Source: Azorhizobium doebereinerae UFLA1-100 | GTDB lineage: Bacteria; Pseudomonadota; Alphaproteobacteria; Rhizobiales; Xanthobacteraceae | DNA length: 64,000 nt | Direction: 5' to 3' | Assembly: GCF_000473085.1 (NCBI RefSeq) | Contig: NZ_AXBA01000003.1 | Location: 89,199-153,198, forward strand | Shown here: positions 1 through 9,826 of the stretch, in pieces | Numbering within the stretch: the stretch's first letter is position 1 | Layout: the number at the start of each line of letters is the position of its first letter | Notes under the pieces: generated by a model | Told to the model about the DNA's origin: nothing | Seen by the model: only the letters and a program-made list of their open reading frames with translations | Database searches by the model: none | Made by a program: the position numbers and the translations under genes

Positions 1-86
1 TAGGAGCAAGCGCCTTTTTCCGCCGGCGGTCCCGCGCGCGTCTCCCCCGTCGCGCTTCCCTTCCGCCGCGCGCGACGCCATATGAT

Positions 87-101
87 CTCCAGTGCCTGGA
101 G
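87..101. promoter_or_regulatory. MerR-type operator palindrome
   Basis: A perfect inverted repeat, CTCCAG-TGC-CTGGAG, lies 23 bp before the MerR-family start codon. CTCCAGT/ACTGGAG half-sites are the classic core of operators for metal-sensing MerR proteins, where the repeat sits in an overlong -35/-10 spacer. No convincing -35/-10 pair is visible on either strand. A weak ATCATAT lies just beyond the repeat on the minus strand (about 80-86), so the target promoter could read leftward out of the window. Autoregulation is the alternative. Confidence 0.55.
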
Positions 102-124
102 GATCCGGCGGGAGGAGTTCGGCC

Positions 125-550
125 ATGCGCTACGACATCACCATCGGCGAGGCGGCCCGCATCAGCGGCGTGAAGGTGCCGACCATCCGCTATTATGAGC
201 AGATCGGCCTGCTGCCCGCGCCGCCGCGCACCGAGGGCAACCGGCGCACCTATGACGACAGCGACCTGCGCCGGCTGGCCTTCATCCGCCATGCCCGCGA
301 GCTGGGCTTCGAGGTGTCCGGCATCCGCACCCTGCTGGCCTTGCAGTCCGACCTCACCCAGTCCTGCGGCGCCGCCGACGCGGTGGCGCGCGAGCATCTG
401 GCCGAGGTGGAGAAGCGCATCGCCAGCCTCACCGCGCTGAAGGCGGAGCTGGAGCGGATGATCGAGGGGTGCAGCCACGGCCGCCTCGCCGAATGCAAGG
501 TGATCGAGGTGCTGGCCGACCACGGCAAGTGCGAGCACGCCCACCATTGA
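125..550 (+). CDS. MerR family metal-responsive transcriptional regulator
   Basis: A 141-residue cytoplasmic DNA-binding regulator. The N-terminal winged helix-turn-helix is seen in TIGEAARISGVKVPTIRYYE (residues 6-25), with the RTY wing near residue 41. A long dimerisation helix follows (about 75-115). Cysteines fall at about 81, 116, 124 and 136, and the tail is CEHAHH. This pattern resembles thiol-ligated divalent-metal sensors of the CadR/PbrR/ZntR group, so a soft or borderline metal is the likely effector; the exact metal cannot be told. The ATG at 125 follows GGAGGAG by 7 bases. A GTG at 92 in the same frame is rejected because it lies inside the operator palindrome. Confidence 0.85.
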   Translation: MRYDITIGEAARISGVKVPTIRYYEQIGLLPAPPRTEGNRRTYDDSDLRRLAFIRHARELGFEVSGIRTLLALQSDLTQSCGAADAVAREHLAEVEKRIASLTALKAELERMIEGCSHGRLAECKVIEVLADHGKCEHAHH

Positions 551-697
551 AGCTGCCGGCCGGCGGCGCGAGCCCGCGCAATCGCAGGACTGGGGATGCA
601 GCCGGTAGTATGTCGCAGGCCTGCCGGTCTCAATATCTGGTGTTTTTGGCGCATGGCCTGTTGACGCGAGGGCGCCCTGTCCCCTAGCTTTGGCGCT

Positions 698-880
698 GAC
701 GGTTCCCCGCAAGGGATCAAAAGGGAACGCGGTGCGGGCAGGGCTTTGGCCTCGCCTCACGCCGCGGCTGCCCCCGCAACTGTAAGCGGCGAGTCCTGCG
801 TCATCAGCCACTGGGCCTCTTGCGGCCTGGGAAGGCGACGACAGGGCAGCGACCCGCGAGCCAGGAGACCTGCCGTCGTC
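698..880 (+). promoter_or_regulatory. Cobalamin (AdoCbl) riboswitch
   Basis: The leader of the B12 receptor gene carries the hallmarks of a cobalamin riboswitch in order: AAAGGGAACGCGGTG near 719, a CCCCGCAACTGTAAGCGGCGAG block at about 772-793 (first 20 bases are the diagnostic part), GCCACTGGGC at about 807, CTGGGAAGGCG at about 827, and the B12 box CCAGGAGACCTGCC at 861-874. In this family cobalamin binding usually represses the uptake gene. Bases 551-697, between the MerR gene and the riboswitch, hold no gene that I can see and probably contain the promoter. Confidence 0.95.
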
Positions 881-967
881 CGTGGTCACACGCGAGCACA
901 TTGGGCGGGGTGTCCTGATGGTGGTGAACGCCCGGATGCCGGAGCCGCCAGCAAAGGGCGGGGCGTG

Positions 968-1017
968 GGGCGGGATCTTCGTTCGCGGTGACGTGCCACA
1001 GGCGTCCCGCCCGAGGG
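968..1017 (+). promoter_or_regulatory. Putative riboswitch expression-platform hairpin
   Basis: GGGCGGGA (968-975) pairs perfectly with TCCCGCCC (1005-1012). The 3' arm ends directly against the GAGGG ribosome-binding site (1013-1017) that precedes the ATG at 1022. No U-tract follows, so control at translation initiation is more likely than termination. The pairing is seen; the regulatory role is inferred. Confidence 0.5.
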
Positions 1018-1021
1018 TCTC

Positions 1022-3010
<1,989 letters not shown>

Positions 3011-3017
3011 GCCGCAG

Positions 3018-3845
3018 ATGATCATTCGGACGGTTTTCTGTCTTCTCGCGGTCGGCGCGAGCCTCGCCGCGGGGGCGGCGCAGGCAAAGCCCCGGCGCAT
3101 CGTCTCGCTGAACCTCTGCGCCGACGAACTGCTGGTGCAACTGGCGGACAGGGACGCCATCGCCTCGCTGACCTATCTCGCCCGCGACCCGCGCGGCTCC
3201 ACCGTGGCGGGGCAGGTGGGCGGCATCCCCGTCAACCACGGGCTGGCGGAAGAGATCGTGCCGCTGGGGCCGGATCTGGTGATCGCCGGCGCCTTCACCA
3301 CCCGCACCACCGTGGCGCTGCTGAAGCGCCTCGGCGTGCCGGTGATGGAGCTGGACGTGCCGCAGACGCCGGAGGCGGCGGCGGCGCAGATCCGCGCGCT
3401 CGCCGACCGCATCGGCGAGCCGGAGCGGGGCGAGGCGCTGGCCGGCGCATTGCTCGCGGGCCTCGCCCGCCTGCCGCCGCCGCCGCAGCCCCCGCCGACC
3501 GCCGTGGTGGTGCGGCCGAACGGCTTCACCGCCGGGGCGGGCTCCATGGCGGACGCGCTGTTGGCGCGGGCGGGCCTCGACAATCTCGCCCGCCGCCACC
3601 CCGCCGACCGCATGGGCCAGCTCACCGTGGAGGAGATCGTCACCGCCCGGCCGGACGTGCTGGTGATCGACGCGGAGCCCGGCGCGCCGCCCGCGCTGGC
3701 GCAGGAGGTGCTGCGCCATCCGGCGCTGGCGGACCTCAAGGCGCGCCGCGTCTCGGTGCCGGGGCGGCTGTGGGCCTGCGCCGGGCCGGAACTGGCGGAT
3801 GCCGCCACGCGCCTCGCCGCCGGCGCGCGGGAGACGCGGCCATGA
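3018..3845 (+). CDS. btuF: Periplasmic cobalamin-binding protein (BtuF-like)
   Basis: A 275-residue type III periplasmic binding protein. The signal peptide ends at AAQAKP near residue 23. The mature protein opens with RRIVSLNLCADELL, the standard helical-backbone TroA/BtuF start, and carries the second-lobe segment with GAGSMADALLARAGLDN near residue 175. It would carry B12 from BtuB to the BtuCD permease. It starts 8 bases after btuB and its stop overlaps the permease start as ATGA, indicating one transcript and coupled translation. Assignment to B12 rather than siderophore rests mainly on the riboswitch and the receptor. Confidence 0.85.
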   Translation: MIIRTVFCLLAVGASLAAGAAQAKPRRIVSLNLCADELLVQLADRDAIASLTYLARDPRGSTVAGQVGGIPVNHGLAEEIVPLGPDLVIAGAFTTRTTVALLKRLGVPVMELDVPQTPEAAAAQIRALADRIGEPERGEALAGALLAGLARLPPPPQPPPTAVVVRPNGFTAGAGSMADALLARAGLDNLARRHPADRMGQLTVEEIVTARPDVLVIDAEPGAPPALAQEVLRHPALADLKARRVSVPGRLWACAGPELADAATRLAAGARETRP

Positions 3846-4840
3846 GCCGGCTGCCCTATCCCGCGCTGCTGGCCGGTCTGGCGGCCCTGACGGCGGCGCT
3901 GTTGGCGGCCTCCGTGCGCCTCGGCTACACCCCGCTCGACATTCCCGCCGCGCTGTCCGACCTCGTCCATGGCCGCGACAGCCTGGGCGCGCTGGTGCTG
4001 CTGCAATTGCGCCTGCCGCGCGCGCTGCTGGGGGCGGGCGTGGGCTTCAGCCTCGGCCTCACCGGGGCGGTGATGCAGGGGCTGATGCGCAATTCGCTGG
4101 CCGATCCCGGCATCGTCGGCGTCTCCGGCGCGGCGGCGCTGGGGGCGGTTCTGGCTTTCTATTCCGGCCTCTCCAACATGTTCGCTTTGGCCCTGCCGCT
4201 GGGCGGGCTGGCGGGGGCCGGCATCGCCACGGCGCTGCTCCTGGCGCTCGCCCGCACCGGCACCGGCACCAGCCTGCTGATCCTCGCCGGTGTCGCGCTC
4301 AACAGCCTGGCGGGGGCGCTCACCGCATTGGCGCTCAACCTCTCGCCCAGCCCCTATGCGACGCTGGAGATCGTGTTCTGGCTGATGGGCTCGCTGTCCG
4401 ACCGCAGCCTCGACCATGTGGCCTTGGCGCTGCCCCTCATGGCGCTCGGCTGGGCGCTGATGCTGCGCACCGCGCGCGGGCTCGACGCGCTGACCCTCGG
4501 CGAGGACACGGCGGCGAGCCTCGGCGTGAACCTCCGGCGGCTGCGCCTCGCCGCCATCGGCGGCGCGGCGGCGGCGGTGGGGGCATCAGTGGCGGTGGCC
4601 GGGGCCATCGGCTTCGTCGGCCTCGTGGTGCCGCATTTGCTGCGCCCGCTGGTGGGCCACCGGCCCGGCCGGCTCCTGCTGGCCAGCGGCTTCGGCGGCG
4701 CGGCCCTGACCTTGGCGGCGGATTGCGCGGTGCGCCTGCTGCCGATCAGGCCGGAGCTGAAGCTCGGCGTCGTCACCGCGCTGATCGGCGCGCCCTTCTT
4801 CCTCGCTTTGCTGTGGCGCCTGCGGCGGGAGGCGGAATGA
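3842..4840 (+). CDS. btuC: FecCD-family ABC permease for cobalamin (BtuC-like)
   Basis: A 332-residue polytopic inner-membrane permease of the FecCD/BtuC family with about ten hydrophobic segments. Family signatures are LRLPRALLGAGVGFSLGLTG near residue 55, NSLADPGIVGVSGAAALG near 83, and the cytoplasmic coupling-helix region GAIGFVGLVVPHLLRPLVG near 257, which docks on the ATPase. The ATG at 3842 overlaps the preceding stop by 4 bp, which decides the start; a longer upstream reading would invade btuF. It forms the membrane channel of the B12 importer. Confidence 0.9.
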   Translation: MSRLPYPALLAGLAALTAALLAASVRLGYTPLDIPAALSDLVHGRDSLGALVLLQLRLPRALLGAGVGFSLGLTGAVMQGLMRNSLADPGIVGVSGAAALGAVLAFYSGLSNMFALALPLGGLAGAGIATALLLALARTGTGTSLLILAGVALNSLAGALTALALNLSPSPYATLEIVFWLMGSLSDRSLDHVALALPLMALGWALMLRTARGLDALTLGEDTAASLGVNLRRLRLAAIGGAAAAVGASVAVAGAIGFVGLVVPHLLRPLVGHRPGRLLLASGFGGAALTLAADCAVRLLPIRPELKLGVVTALIGAPFFLALLWRLRREAE

Positions 4841-5610
4841 TCCTCTCGGCGACCAGCCTCACCGCCACGCGCGGCGCCCGCACCGTGCTGGAGGACGTCA
4901 CGCTGGAGGCCCGGCCCGGCGCGGTGCTGGGCCTGCTCGGCGCCAATGGCGCGGGCAAGACCACATTGCTGCGCCTGCTTGCCGGCCTCGACGCGCCGCA
5001 CGCCGGGCAGGTGCGTTTCGACGGGCGCCCGGCCCATGACCTCGGCCGCGCGGAACTGGGGCGGCAGGTCGCCTATCTCGCCCAGAACGGCGCCGTCCAC
5101 TGGCCGCTGAAGGTGGAGGATGTGGTCGCCCTCGGCCGCCTGCCGCATCGCGCCGCGCCGGCCGCCGACCGCGCGGCGGTGGCCCGGGCCATGGCGGCGG
5201 CGGACGTGGCGCATCTGGCCGGCCGCGCAACCGGCACCCTGTCGGGCGGCGAGCGCAGGCGCGTGCTGCTGGCCCGCGCCTTGGCGGTGGAAGGGCAGGT
5301 ATTGCTGGCGGACGAGCCGGTGGCGGCGCTCGACCCCGCGCACCAGCTCCATGTGATGGAGCTGCTGCGGCAGGTGGCGCGCGGCGGCGCCACCGTGGTG
5401 GTGGTGCTGCACGATCTGACCCTGGCGGCGCGCTTCTGCGACCGGCTGGCCCTGCTGGCGGCGTCCCGGCTACTGGCGCTGGGGGCGCCGGACGAGGTGC
5501 TGACCCCGGCGCACATCGCCGCCGCCTATGGGGTGAGCGTGGAGAGCGGCAGGCGCGACGGCGAGACCTTCATCCTGCCCTGGCGGCGCATCGCGGCGGA
5601 GGAGGGGTGA
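4837..5610 (+). CDS. btuD: ABC ATPase for cobalamin import (BtuD-like)
   Basis: A 257-residue cytoplasmic ATPase of the FepC/BtuD/HmuV group. Walker A is GANGAGKT (about residue 33), the ABC signature is LSGGERRRV (about 132), and Walker B is VLLADEPVAALDP (about 155), followed by the switch histidine in VVVLHDLTLA. It overlaps the permease stop by 4 bp and closes the B12 operon. It ends 13 bp from the convergent LysR gene, with no clear terminator in the gap. Confidence 0.9.
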   Translation: MILSATSLTATRGARTVLEDVTLEARPGAVLGLLGANGAGKTTLLRLLAGLDAPHAGQVRFDGRPAHDLGRAELGRQVAYLAQNGAVHWPLKVEDVVALGRLPHRAAPAADRAAVARAMAAADVAHLAGRATGTLSGGERRRVLLARALAVEGQVLLADEPVAALDPAHQLHVMELLRQVARGGATVVVVLHDLTLAARFCDRLALLAASRLLALGAPDEVLTPAHIAAAYGVSVESGRRDGETFILPWRRIAAEEG

Positions 5611-5623
5611 GCGGTGCGGCGGC

Positions 5624-6580
5624 TCAGAAGCGCAGCAGTTCGCGCTCCTGCTCCGGCCGGGCGACGGCGAACTGGCGGGGGCCGAGCTCGCGGAACAAGG
5701 CGTGCATCTCGGTGATGAAGTCGATGAGGAAGCGCGGCTTCTGGCTGCCGTAGGGGTCCACCACGATCAGGGTGGGCGGCGGCAGCGGGTCGGCGATCGG
5801 GCGGCGGCTGAGCAGCGGCGCGTCCACCATCACCGGCGAGATCGGCCGCATGTTCAGGATGGCGAGGCCGAAGCCGGCGGAGACGGCGGCGCGCACGGTC
5901 TCGTAGCTGCGGGTGCGGAAGCCGACGCGGCGGCCGAGGCCGGACATATCGATGATCGAGGACAGGTAGGCCCCGGTCTGCGGCAGGTCGAGCAGGATGA
6001 GCTGCCGCTCGGCCAGCGCCGCCAGCGGCACTGCGTCCAGCGCCGAGAGCGGATCGTCGGCGCGCATCAGCACATGGGCGGGCATGCGGCAGATGCGGGT
6101 GATGTCGCCGGTAAAGGGCGGGCCCATCTCATAAGTCACGGCGGCGTCGATATGGCCGGTGTCGAGCCAGTGGCGCAACTGCTGCTGGTCGGCCTCCAGC
6201 AAAGTGATGTCGATGGCCCCGGTGCGGGTGACGAGGCGGCGCAGCACCTCCGGCATGAACAGCGGCCCGAACGGCTCGAAGCAGCCAAGGCGGATGACGC
6301 GACGCGGCCCCTCGGCCAGCGAGCCGATCTGGCGCACGAACTCGGTTTCCGCCGCCAGCAGGCCGCGCGCGGCGGCGACGAAGCGCTCGCCGGCGGGGGT
6401 GGTGCGCATGCCCTGGGACGGGCGGCGGGTGAACATGCGCGCGCCGATGTCGGCCTCCGCCAGATCGATGGCGGCGAGGATGGAGGACTGGGAAATGGAC
6501 AGCTCGCGCGCGGCGGCCTGGATCGAGCCGAGCCGCGCCACCTCGGCCACATAGCGCACCTGCCGCAGGGAAAGCGCCAC
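5624..6580 (-). CDS. LysR family transcriptional regulator
   Basis: A 318-residue LysR regulator. The N-terminal winged HTH reads LRQVRYVAEVARLGSIQAAA and then the recognition-helix region ELSISQSSILAAI. A periplasmic-binding-protein-like effector domain follows from about residue 90 (RRVIRLGCFEPFGPLFMPEV). GTG at 6580 is chosen because GGAGGAA precedes it at the right distance and it gives the standard LysR N-terminus; an ATG at 6592 would add four residues. It is divergent from the amidase at 6708, with a 127-bp AT-richer gap suited to LysR control of both. The effector is unknown. Confidence 0.85.
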   Translation of the reverse strand: MALSLRQVRYVAEVARLGSIQAAARELSISQSSILAAIDLAEADIGARMFTRRPSQGMRTTPAGERFVAAARGLLAAETEFVRQIGSLAEGPRRVIRLGCFEPFGPLFMPEVLRRLVTRTGAIDITLLEADQQQLRHWLDTGHIDAAVTYEMGPPFTGDITRICRMPAHVLMRADDPLSALDAVPLAALAERQLILLDLPQTGAYLSSIIDMSGLGRRVGFRTRSYETVRAAVSAGFGLAILNMRPISPVMVDAPLLSRRPIADPLPPPTLIVVDPYGSQKPRFLIDFITEMHALFRELGPRQFAVARPEQERELLRF

Positions 6581-6707
6581 GCATTCCTCCATAAAATGAA
6601 TGAACTGATCCAAAGCAATACATTTTGTGAAAGCGGGTGGGAAGGCCATTCTGCCTGGGAACGATGCACCGCAATCGCATGCTGCATTTTCGAGCAGGAG
6701 TGTCCGA

Positions 6708-8117
6708 ATGTCCGTGATCCCGCCGGCCGCAATACTGGACGAAGGCCCGCAGGTGGCGGCGCTGGCGCAGGGCTTCAAGACCGGCGCCCGCTCGCCGGTG
6801 GAAGCGGCGCAGGCAGCGCTGGCGCAGGCCGAGGCGATCAATCCCCAGCTCAACGCCTTCCTCACCATCGACCATGAGCGGGCGCTGGCGGCGGCGCGGG
6901 CGTCCGAGGCCCGCTGGCGGGCCGGCACGCCGCTCTCGCCCATCGACGGCATCCCCACCACGCTGAAGGACATCGTGTGGGTGCAGGACTGGTCGGTGCG
7001 CTACGGCAGCGCCACCACGCCGGCCGCGCCCTATGCCGAGGACGCGCCCTCGGTGCGCCGCCTGCGCGACGCGGGGGCGGTGTTCATCGGCCTCACCACC
7101 TCGCCGGAATTCGGCTGGAAGGCGATCACCGACAGCGCTGCCTTCGGCATCACCCGCAATCCTCATGATCCCGCGCTCACTCCGGGCGGCTCGTCGGGCG
7201 GCGCGGCGGTGGCGGCGGCCTGCGGCGCCGGCGTGCTGCATCTGGGCACCGACGGCGGCGGCTCGATCCGCGTGCCGGCCAGCTTCTGCGGCATCGCCGG
7301 GCTGAAGCCGACCTTCGGCCGGGTGCCGGCCTATCCGGCCAGCGCCTTCGGCACGGTGGCCCATATCGGCCCCATGGCGCGCCATGCGGAGGACCTCGTG
7401 CCCATGCTGGCGGCCATGTCTGGCCGGGACCTCGCGGACTGGTCGCAGGGCGCCGGCACCCTGCCGCCGCTCGGCGCCAGCCTGCCGCCCGGCTTTCCCA
7501 AGGGCGCGCGCATCGGCGTGTGGGCGGAGCCGCCCTGCGGCACGGTGGAGGCGCCGGTGGCGGCGGCCTTCGCGGCGGCGGTGCGCCGGCTGGAAGAACT
7601 GGGGGCCATCCTTGAGCCCGTCGCCCTGCCGTTCGCCGACCGGGTGACGGACATCTTCGAAAAGCACTGGTATCTCGGCGCGGCCAACCGGCTCGCCGGC
7701 GTGCCGGAGGGCATGCGGGCGGGCGTCGATCCCGGCTTCCTGGAGATCGCCGCGGAGGGCGCGCGCTTCTCCCCTGTGGAGATCGCCCGCGCCCAGTCCG
7801 AGCGCGCGCTCTATGGCGCGGCCATGGACCAGCTCTGCGCCCGCTACGATTTCATCGTCTCGCCCGGCGTCGCCGTGCTGCCGTTCGCGGCCGGCGAGCT
7901 GGTGCCCGTGGGCAGCGGGCTGACGCGCTGGCACCTGTGGGCCGGGTTCAGCTTCCCGCTCAACCTCAGCCAGAACCCGGCCGCCGTGGTGCCGCTGGCG
8001 CTGACGCCCGAAGGCCTGCCGCGGGCGTTCCAGATCATCGGCCCGCGCGGCGCGGACGGCGCCGTGCTCGCGGCGGCGGCGGTGTTTCAGGCGGCGCTGG
8101 CCGGGGCCGGGCAATGA
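6708..8117 (+). CDS. Amidase-signature family hydrolase
   Basis: A 469-residue amidase-signature enzyme that hydrolyses a carboxamide to acid and ammonia or amine. The catalytic triad is visible: Lys in PTTLKDIVW (about residue 85), cis-Ser in TPGGSSGG (about 160), and nucleophilic Ser in GTDGGGSIRVPA (about 184). CAGGAG sits 7 bases before the ATG at 6708. Length is normal for the family. No transamidosome partner (GatB/GatC) is nearby, so a catabolic role is favoured over tRNA amidation. It is probably controlled by the divergent LysR protein. The substrate cannot be read from sequence. Confidence 0.88.
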   Translation: MSVIPPAAILDEGPQVAALAQGFKTGARSPVEAAQAALAQAEAINPQLNAFLTIDHERALAAARASEARWRAGTPLSPIDGIPTTLKDIVWVQDWSVRYGSATTPAAPYAEDAPSVRRLRDAGAVFIGLTTSPEFGWKAITDSAAFGITRNPHDPALTPGGSSGGAAVAAACGAGVLHLGTDGGGSIRVPASFCGIAGLKPTFGRVPAYPASAFGTVAHIGPMARHAEDLVPMLAAMSGRDLADWSQGAGTLPPLGASLPPGFPKGARIGVWAEPPCGTVEAPVAAAFAAAVRRLEELGAILEPVALPFADRVTDIFEKHWYLGAANRLAGVPEGMRAGVDPGFLEIAAEGARFSPVEIARAQSERALYGAAMDQLCARYDFIVSPGVAVLPFAAGELVPVGSGLTRWHLWAGFSFPLNLSQNPAAVVPLALTPEGLPRAFQIIGPRGADGAVLAAAAVFQAALAGAGQ

Positions 8118-8140
8118 CGCGCTCGCCGCGCGGCGCGCCC

Positions 8141-8857
8141 TCAGGTGTCGTCCGGTGCGCCCTCCCGCTCGGTGAGGAGGCGCACCACATGGGTGCGCGC
8201 CACGCCGATATGGTGGTCGATGGCGGCGATCCAGCGCGCCGGGTCGCGGGAGAGCAGCGCCTCCAGCACCGGGTCATGGGTGCGCGCGATCTCCTCCGGG
8301 TCGTCATAGAGATGGCCGATGACCACGATGCCGAGCCGCATCTCGGTGGTCAGCTCGTCATAGACCCGCAGCAGGCGCTCGTTGCCGGCGAAGGCGCAGA
8401 TCATGCGGTGGAAGGCGAAGTCCTCCTCCACCTGCCGCCCCGGATCGGACGTCGTGGCGTCGATCCGCGCCGCCTGGGCGCGCAGGGCGGCCGCCATCGC
8501 CTTGGTCAGGCCGGCGCACACCGCAAGGCCGGCGTGCCGCTCCAGGGCCATGCGCAGGTCGTAGACATCATCCAGCGCGCGGGCGGTCAATTCGCGCACG
8601 AAGAAGCCGCGCCGGGGGTGGGACACCACGAGGCCGCGATTCTCCAGCAGGCGCGCGGCCTCGCGCAGCGGCGCGCGGGACACCCCCAGCTCGGCCGCAA
8701 GGTGCACCTCGTTGAGCCGCGCGCCGGGCGCGAACCGGCCGGCGACGATGGCGCCCGACAGGGTGGCCGCGATGCGGCTGACCAGATCCTCCGGCGGCAG
8801 CGCGCCGAGCCGGCCCCCGTCCCCGTCGCTGCTTGCCTGCGCCACGCGCATCCTCAT
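8141..8857 (-). CDS. GntR family (FCD subfamily) transcriptional regulator
   Basis: A GntR regulator of about 238 residues. The winged HTH covers VSRIAATLSGAIVAGRFAPG and LGVSRAPLREAARLLENRG in the N-terminal third. The all-helical FCD effector domain has the metal-ligand pattern expected for the group (FHRMICAFAGN, and histidines near the C-terminus in AAIDHHIGVARTH). Start is uncertain: ATG 8857 is given, with GTG 8872 and ATG 8851 possible; none has an ideal ribosome-binding site. It is divergent from the aldolase-peptide-importer operon and a perfect palindrome lies between them, so it most likely represses that operon. Confidence 0.83.
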   Translation of the reverse strand: MRMRVAQASSDGDGGRLGALPPEDLVSRIAATLSGAIVAGRFAPGARLNEVHLAAELGVSRAPLREAARLLENRGLVVSHPRRGFFVRELTARALDDVYDLRMALERHAGLAVCAGLTKAMAAALRAQAARIDATTSDPGRQVEEDFAFHRMICAFAGNERLLRVYDELTTEMRLGIVVIGHLYDDPEEIARTHDPVLEALLSRDPARWIAAIDHHIGVARTHVVRLLTEREGAPDDT

Positions 8858-8892
8858 TCCGTTTCGGGGCACGGCGTGCCCAAACTTTCCAC

Positions 8893-8911
8893 ACTGTCGA
8901 TTGTCGACAGT
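8893..8911. promoter_or_regulatory. Perfect palindromic operator between divergent GntR and aldolase genes
   Basis: ACTGTCGA-TTG-TCGACAGT is an exact 8-bp inverted repeat with a 3-bp spacer, in the only intergenic gap shared by the GntR gene and the downstream operon. Size and symmetry suit a dimeric FCD-type GntR protein. No other gene in the gap competes for it. Confidence 0.65.
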
Positions 8912-8994
8912 TGTGATCCTATGTGCCTACCATTGGGGCGTCAAACACCGGCGCGGCCCCGCCACGCCCGGCCAGAGGCTCAGGAGATCGGTTC

Positions 8995-9762
8995 ATGGAT
9001 GCGCGCGTAACCCCGACCCGTGCCGAGGCACGCCCCGACGCGCGCAGCGACCTTGCCGCCGCCTATCGCCTGCTGGCCCACATGAGGATGGACGACAGCA
9101 TCTTCACCCACATCTCCGCCAAGGCGGGGGAGGGTGAGCGCTTCTTCATCAATTCCTACGGCAAGCGCTTCGACGAGGTGAAGGCGTCCGAACTGGTGAC
9201 CGTGGACATCGACGGCACGGTGCTGGACGACCCTCTGGGCAACGGCATCAATGCCGCCGGTTTCGTCATCCATTCCGCCGTCCACGCGGCGCGGCCGGAC
9301 CTCGGCTGCGTGCTGCACACCCACACGGTGGCGGGCGTCGCCGTGGCCTGCATGGAGGAAGGGCTACTGCCGCTGAACCAGTGGGCGCTGCAATTCCACG
9401 ACCGCCTCGGCTATCACGACTTCGAGGGCATCGCGCTCAATCTGGCGGAGCGCGAGCGCCTGGTGGCCGATCTCGGCACGAAGAAGGCGATGATCCTGCG
9501 CAACCACGGCCTGATGACCTGCGGCCGCACGGTGGGCGAAGCCTTCGCGCTGATGCACAATCTGGAGCGGGCCTGCCAGGCGCAGGTGGCGGCGCTGGGC
9601 ATGGGCCGTCCGCTGCGCCTGCCGCCGCGCGAGATCGCCGATCTCACCGCCCGGCAGTACGAGACCTGGGACGCGCACCATGCCGCCTCCGGCGCCCAGG
9701 ACCCCGAATGGGCCGCCTTCCTGCGGCTCGCCCGCGCGGTGGCGCCGGACTACGACGACTGA
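8995..9762 (+). CDS. Class II aldolase/adducin family protein
   Basis: A 255-residue zinc-dependent class II aldolase/adducin protein. The metal-binding histidines are seen in VLHTHTVAGVA (about residue 104) and ILRNHGLMTCG (about 165), with FTHISAKAG near the N-terminus. Members are fuculose- or ribulose-phosphate aldolases, epimerases, or decarboxylases of unknown substrate. AGGAG precedes the ATG at 8995 by 8 bases. It leads an operon with a peptide-type ABC importer and an acetylpolyamine amidohydrolase-like gene, which argues for a role on an imported compound rather than on a sugar phosphate. Confidence 0.85.
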   Translation: MDARVTPTRAEARPDARSDLAAAYRLLAHMRMDDSIFTHISAKAGEGERFFINSYGKRFDEVKASELVTVDIDGTVLDDPLGNGINAAGFVIHSAVHAARPDLGCVLHTHTVAGVAVACMEEGLLPLNQWALQFHDRLGYHDFEGIALNLAERERLVADLGTKKAMILRNHGLMTCGRTVGEAFALMHNLERACQAQVAALGMGRPLRLPPREIADLTARQYETWDAHHAASGAQDPEWAAFLRLARAVAPDYDD

Positions 9763-9826
9763 GTTTCCGATAGCGCGCTCGACCAACAAAAGAGTTTCAC
9801 CGACCACCCCTTCCAGAGGACCCGGC

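Noticed and set aside
92..124. Earlier GTG start for the MerR gene
   Set aside because: It lies within the operator dyad and lacks a ribosome-binding site, while ATG 125 has GGAGGAG at the right distance.
6129..8114. Long minus-strand open frame opposite the amidase gene
   Set aside because: It has shadow-frame composition and overlaps both the LysR gene and an amidase with intact catalytic motifs on the other strand.
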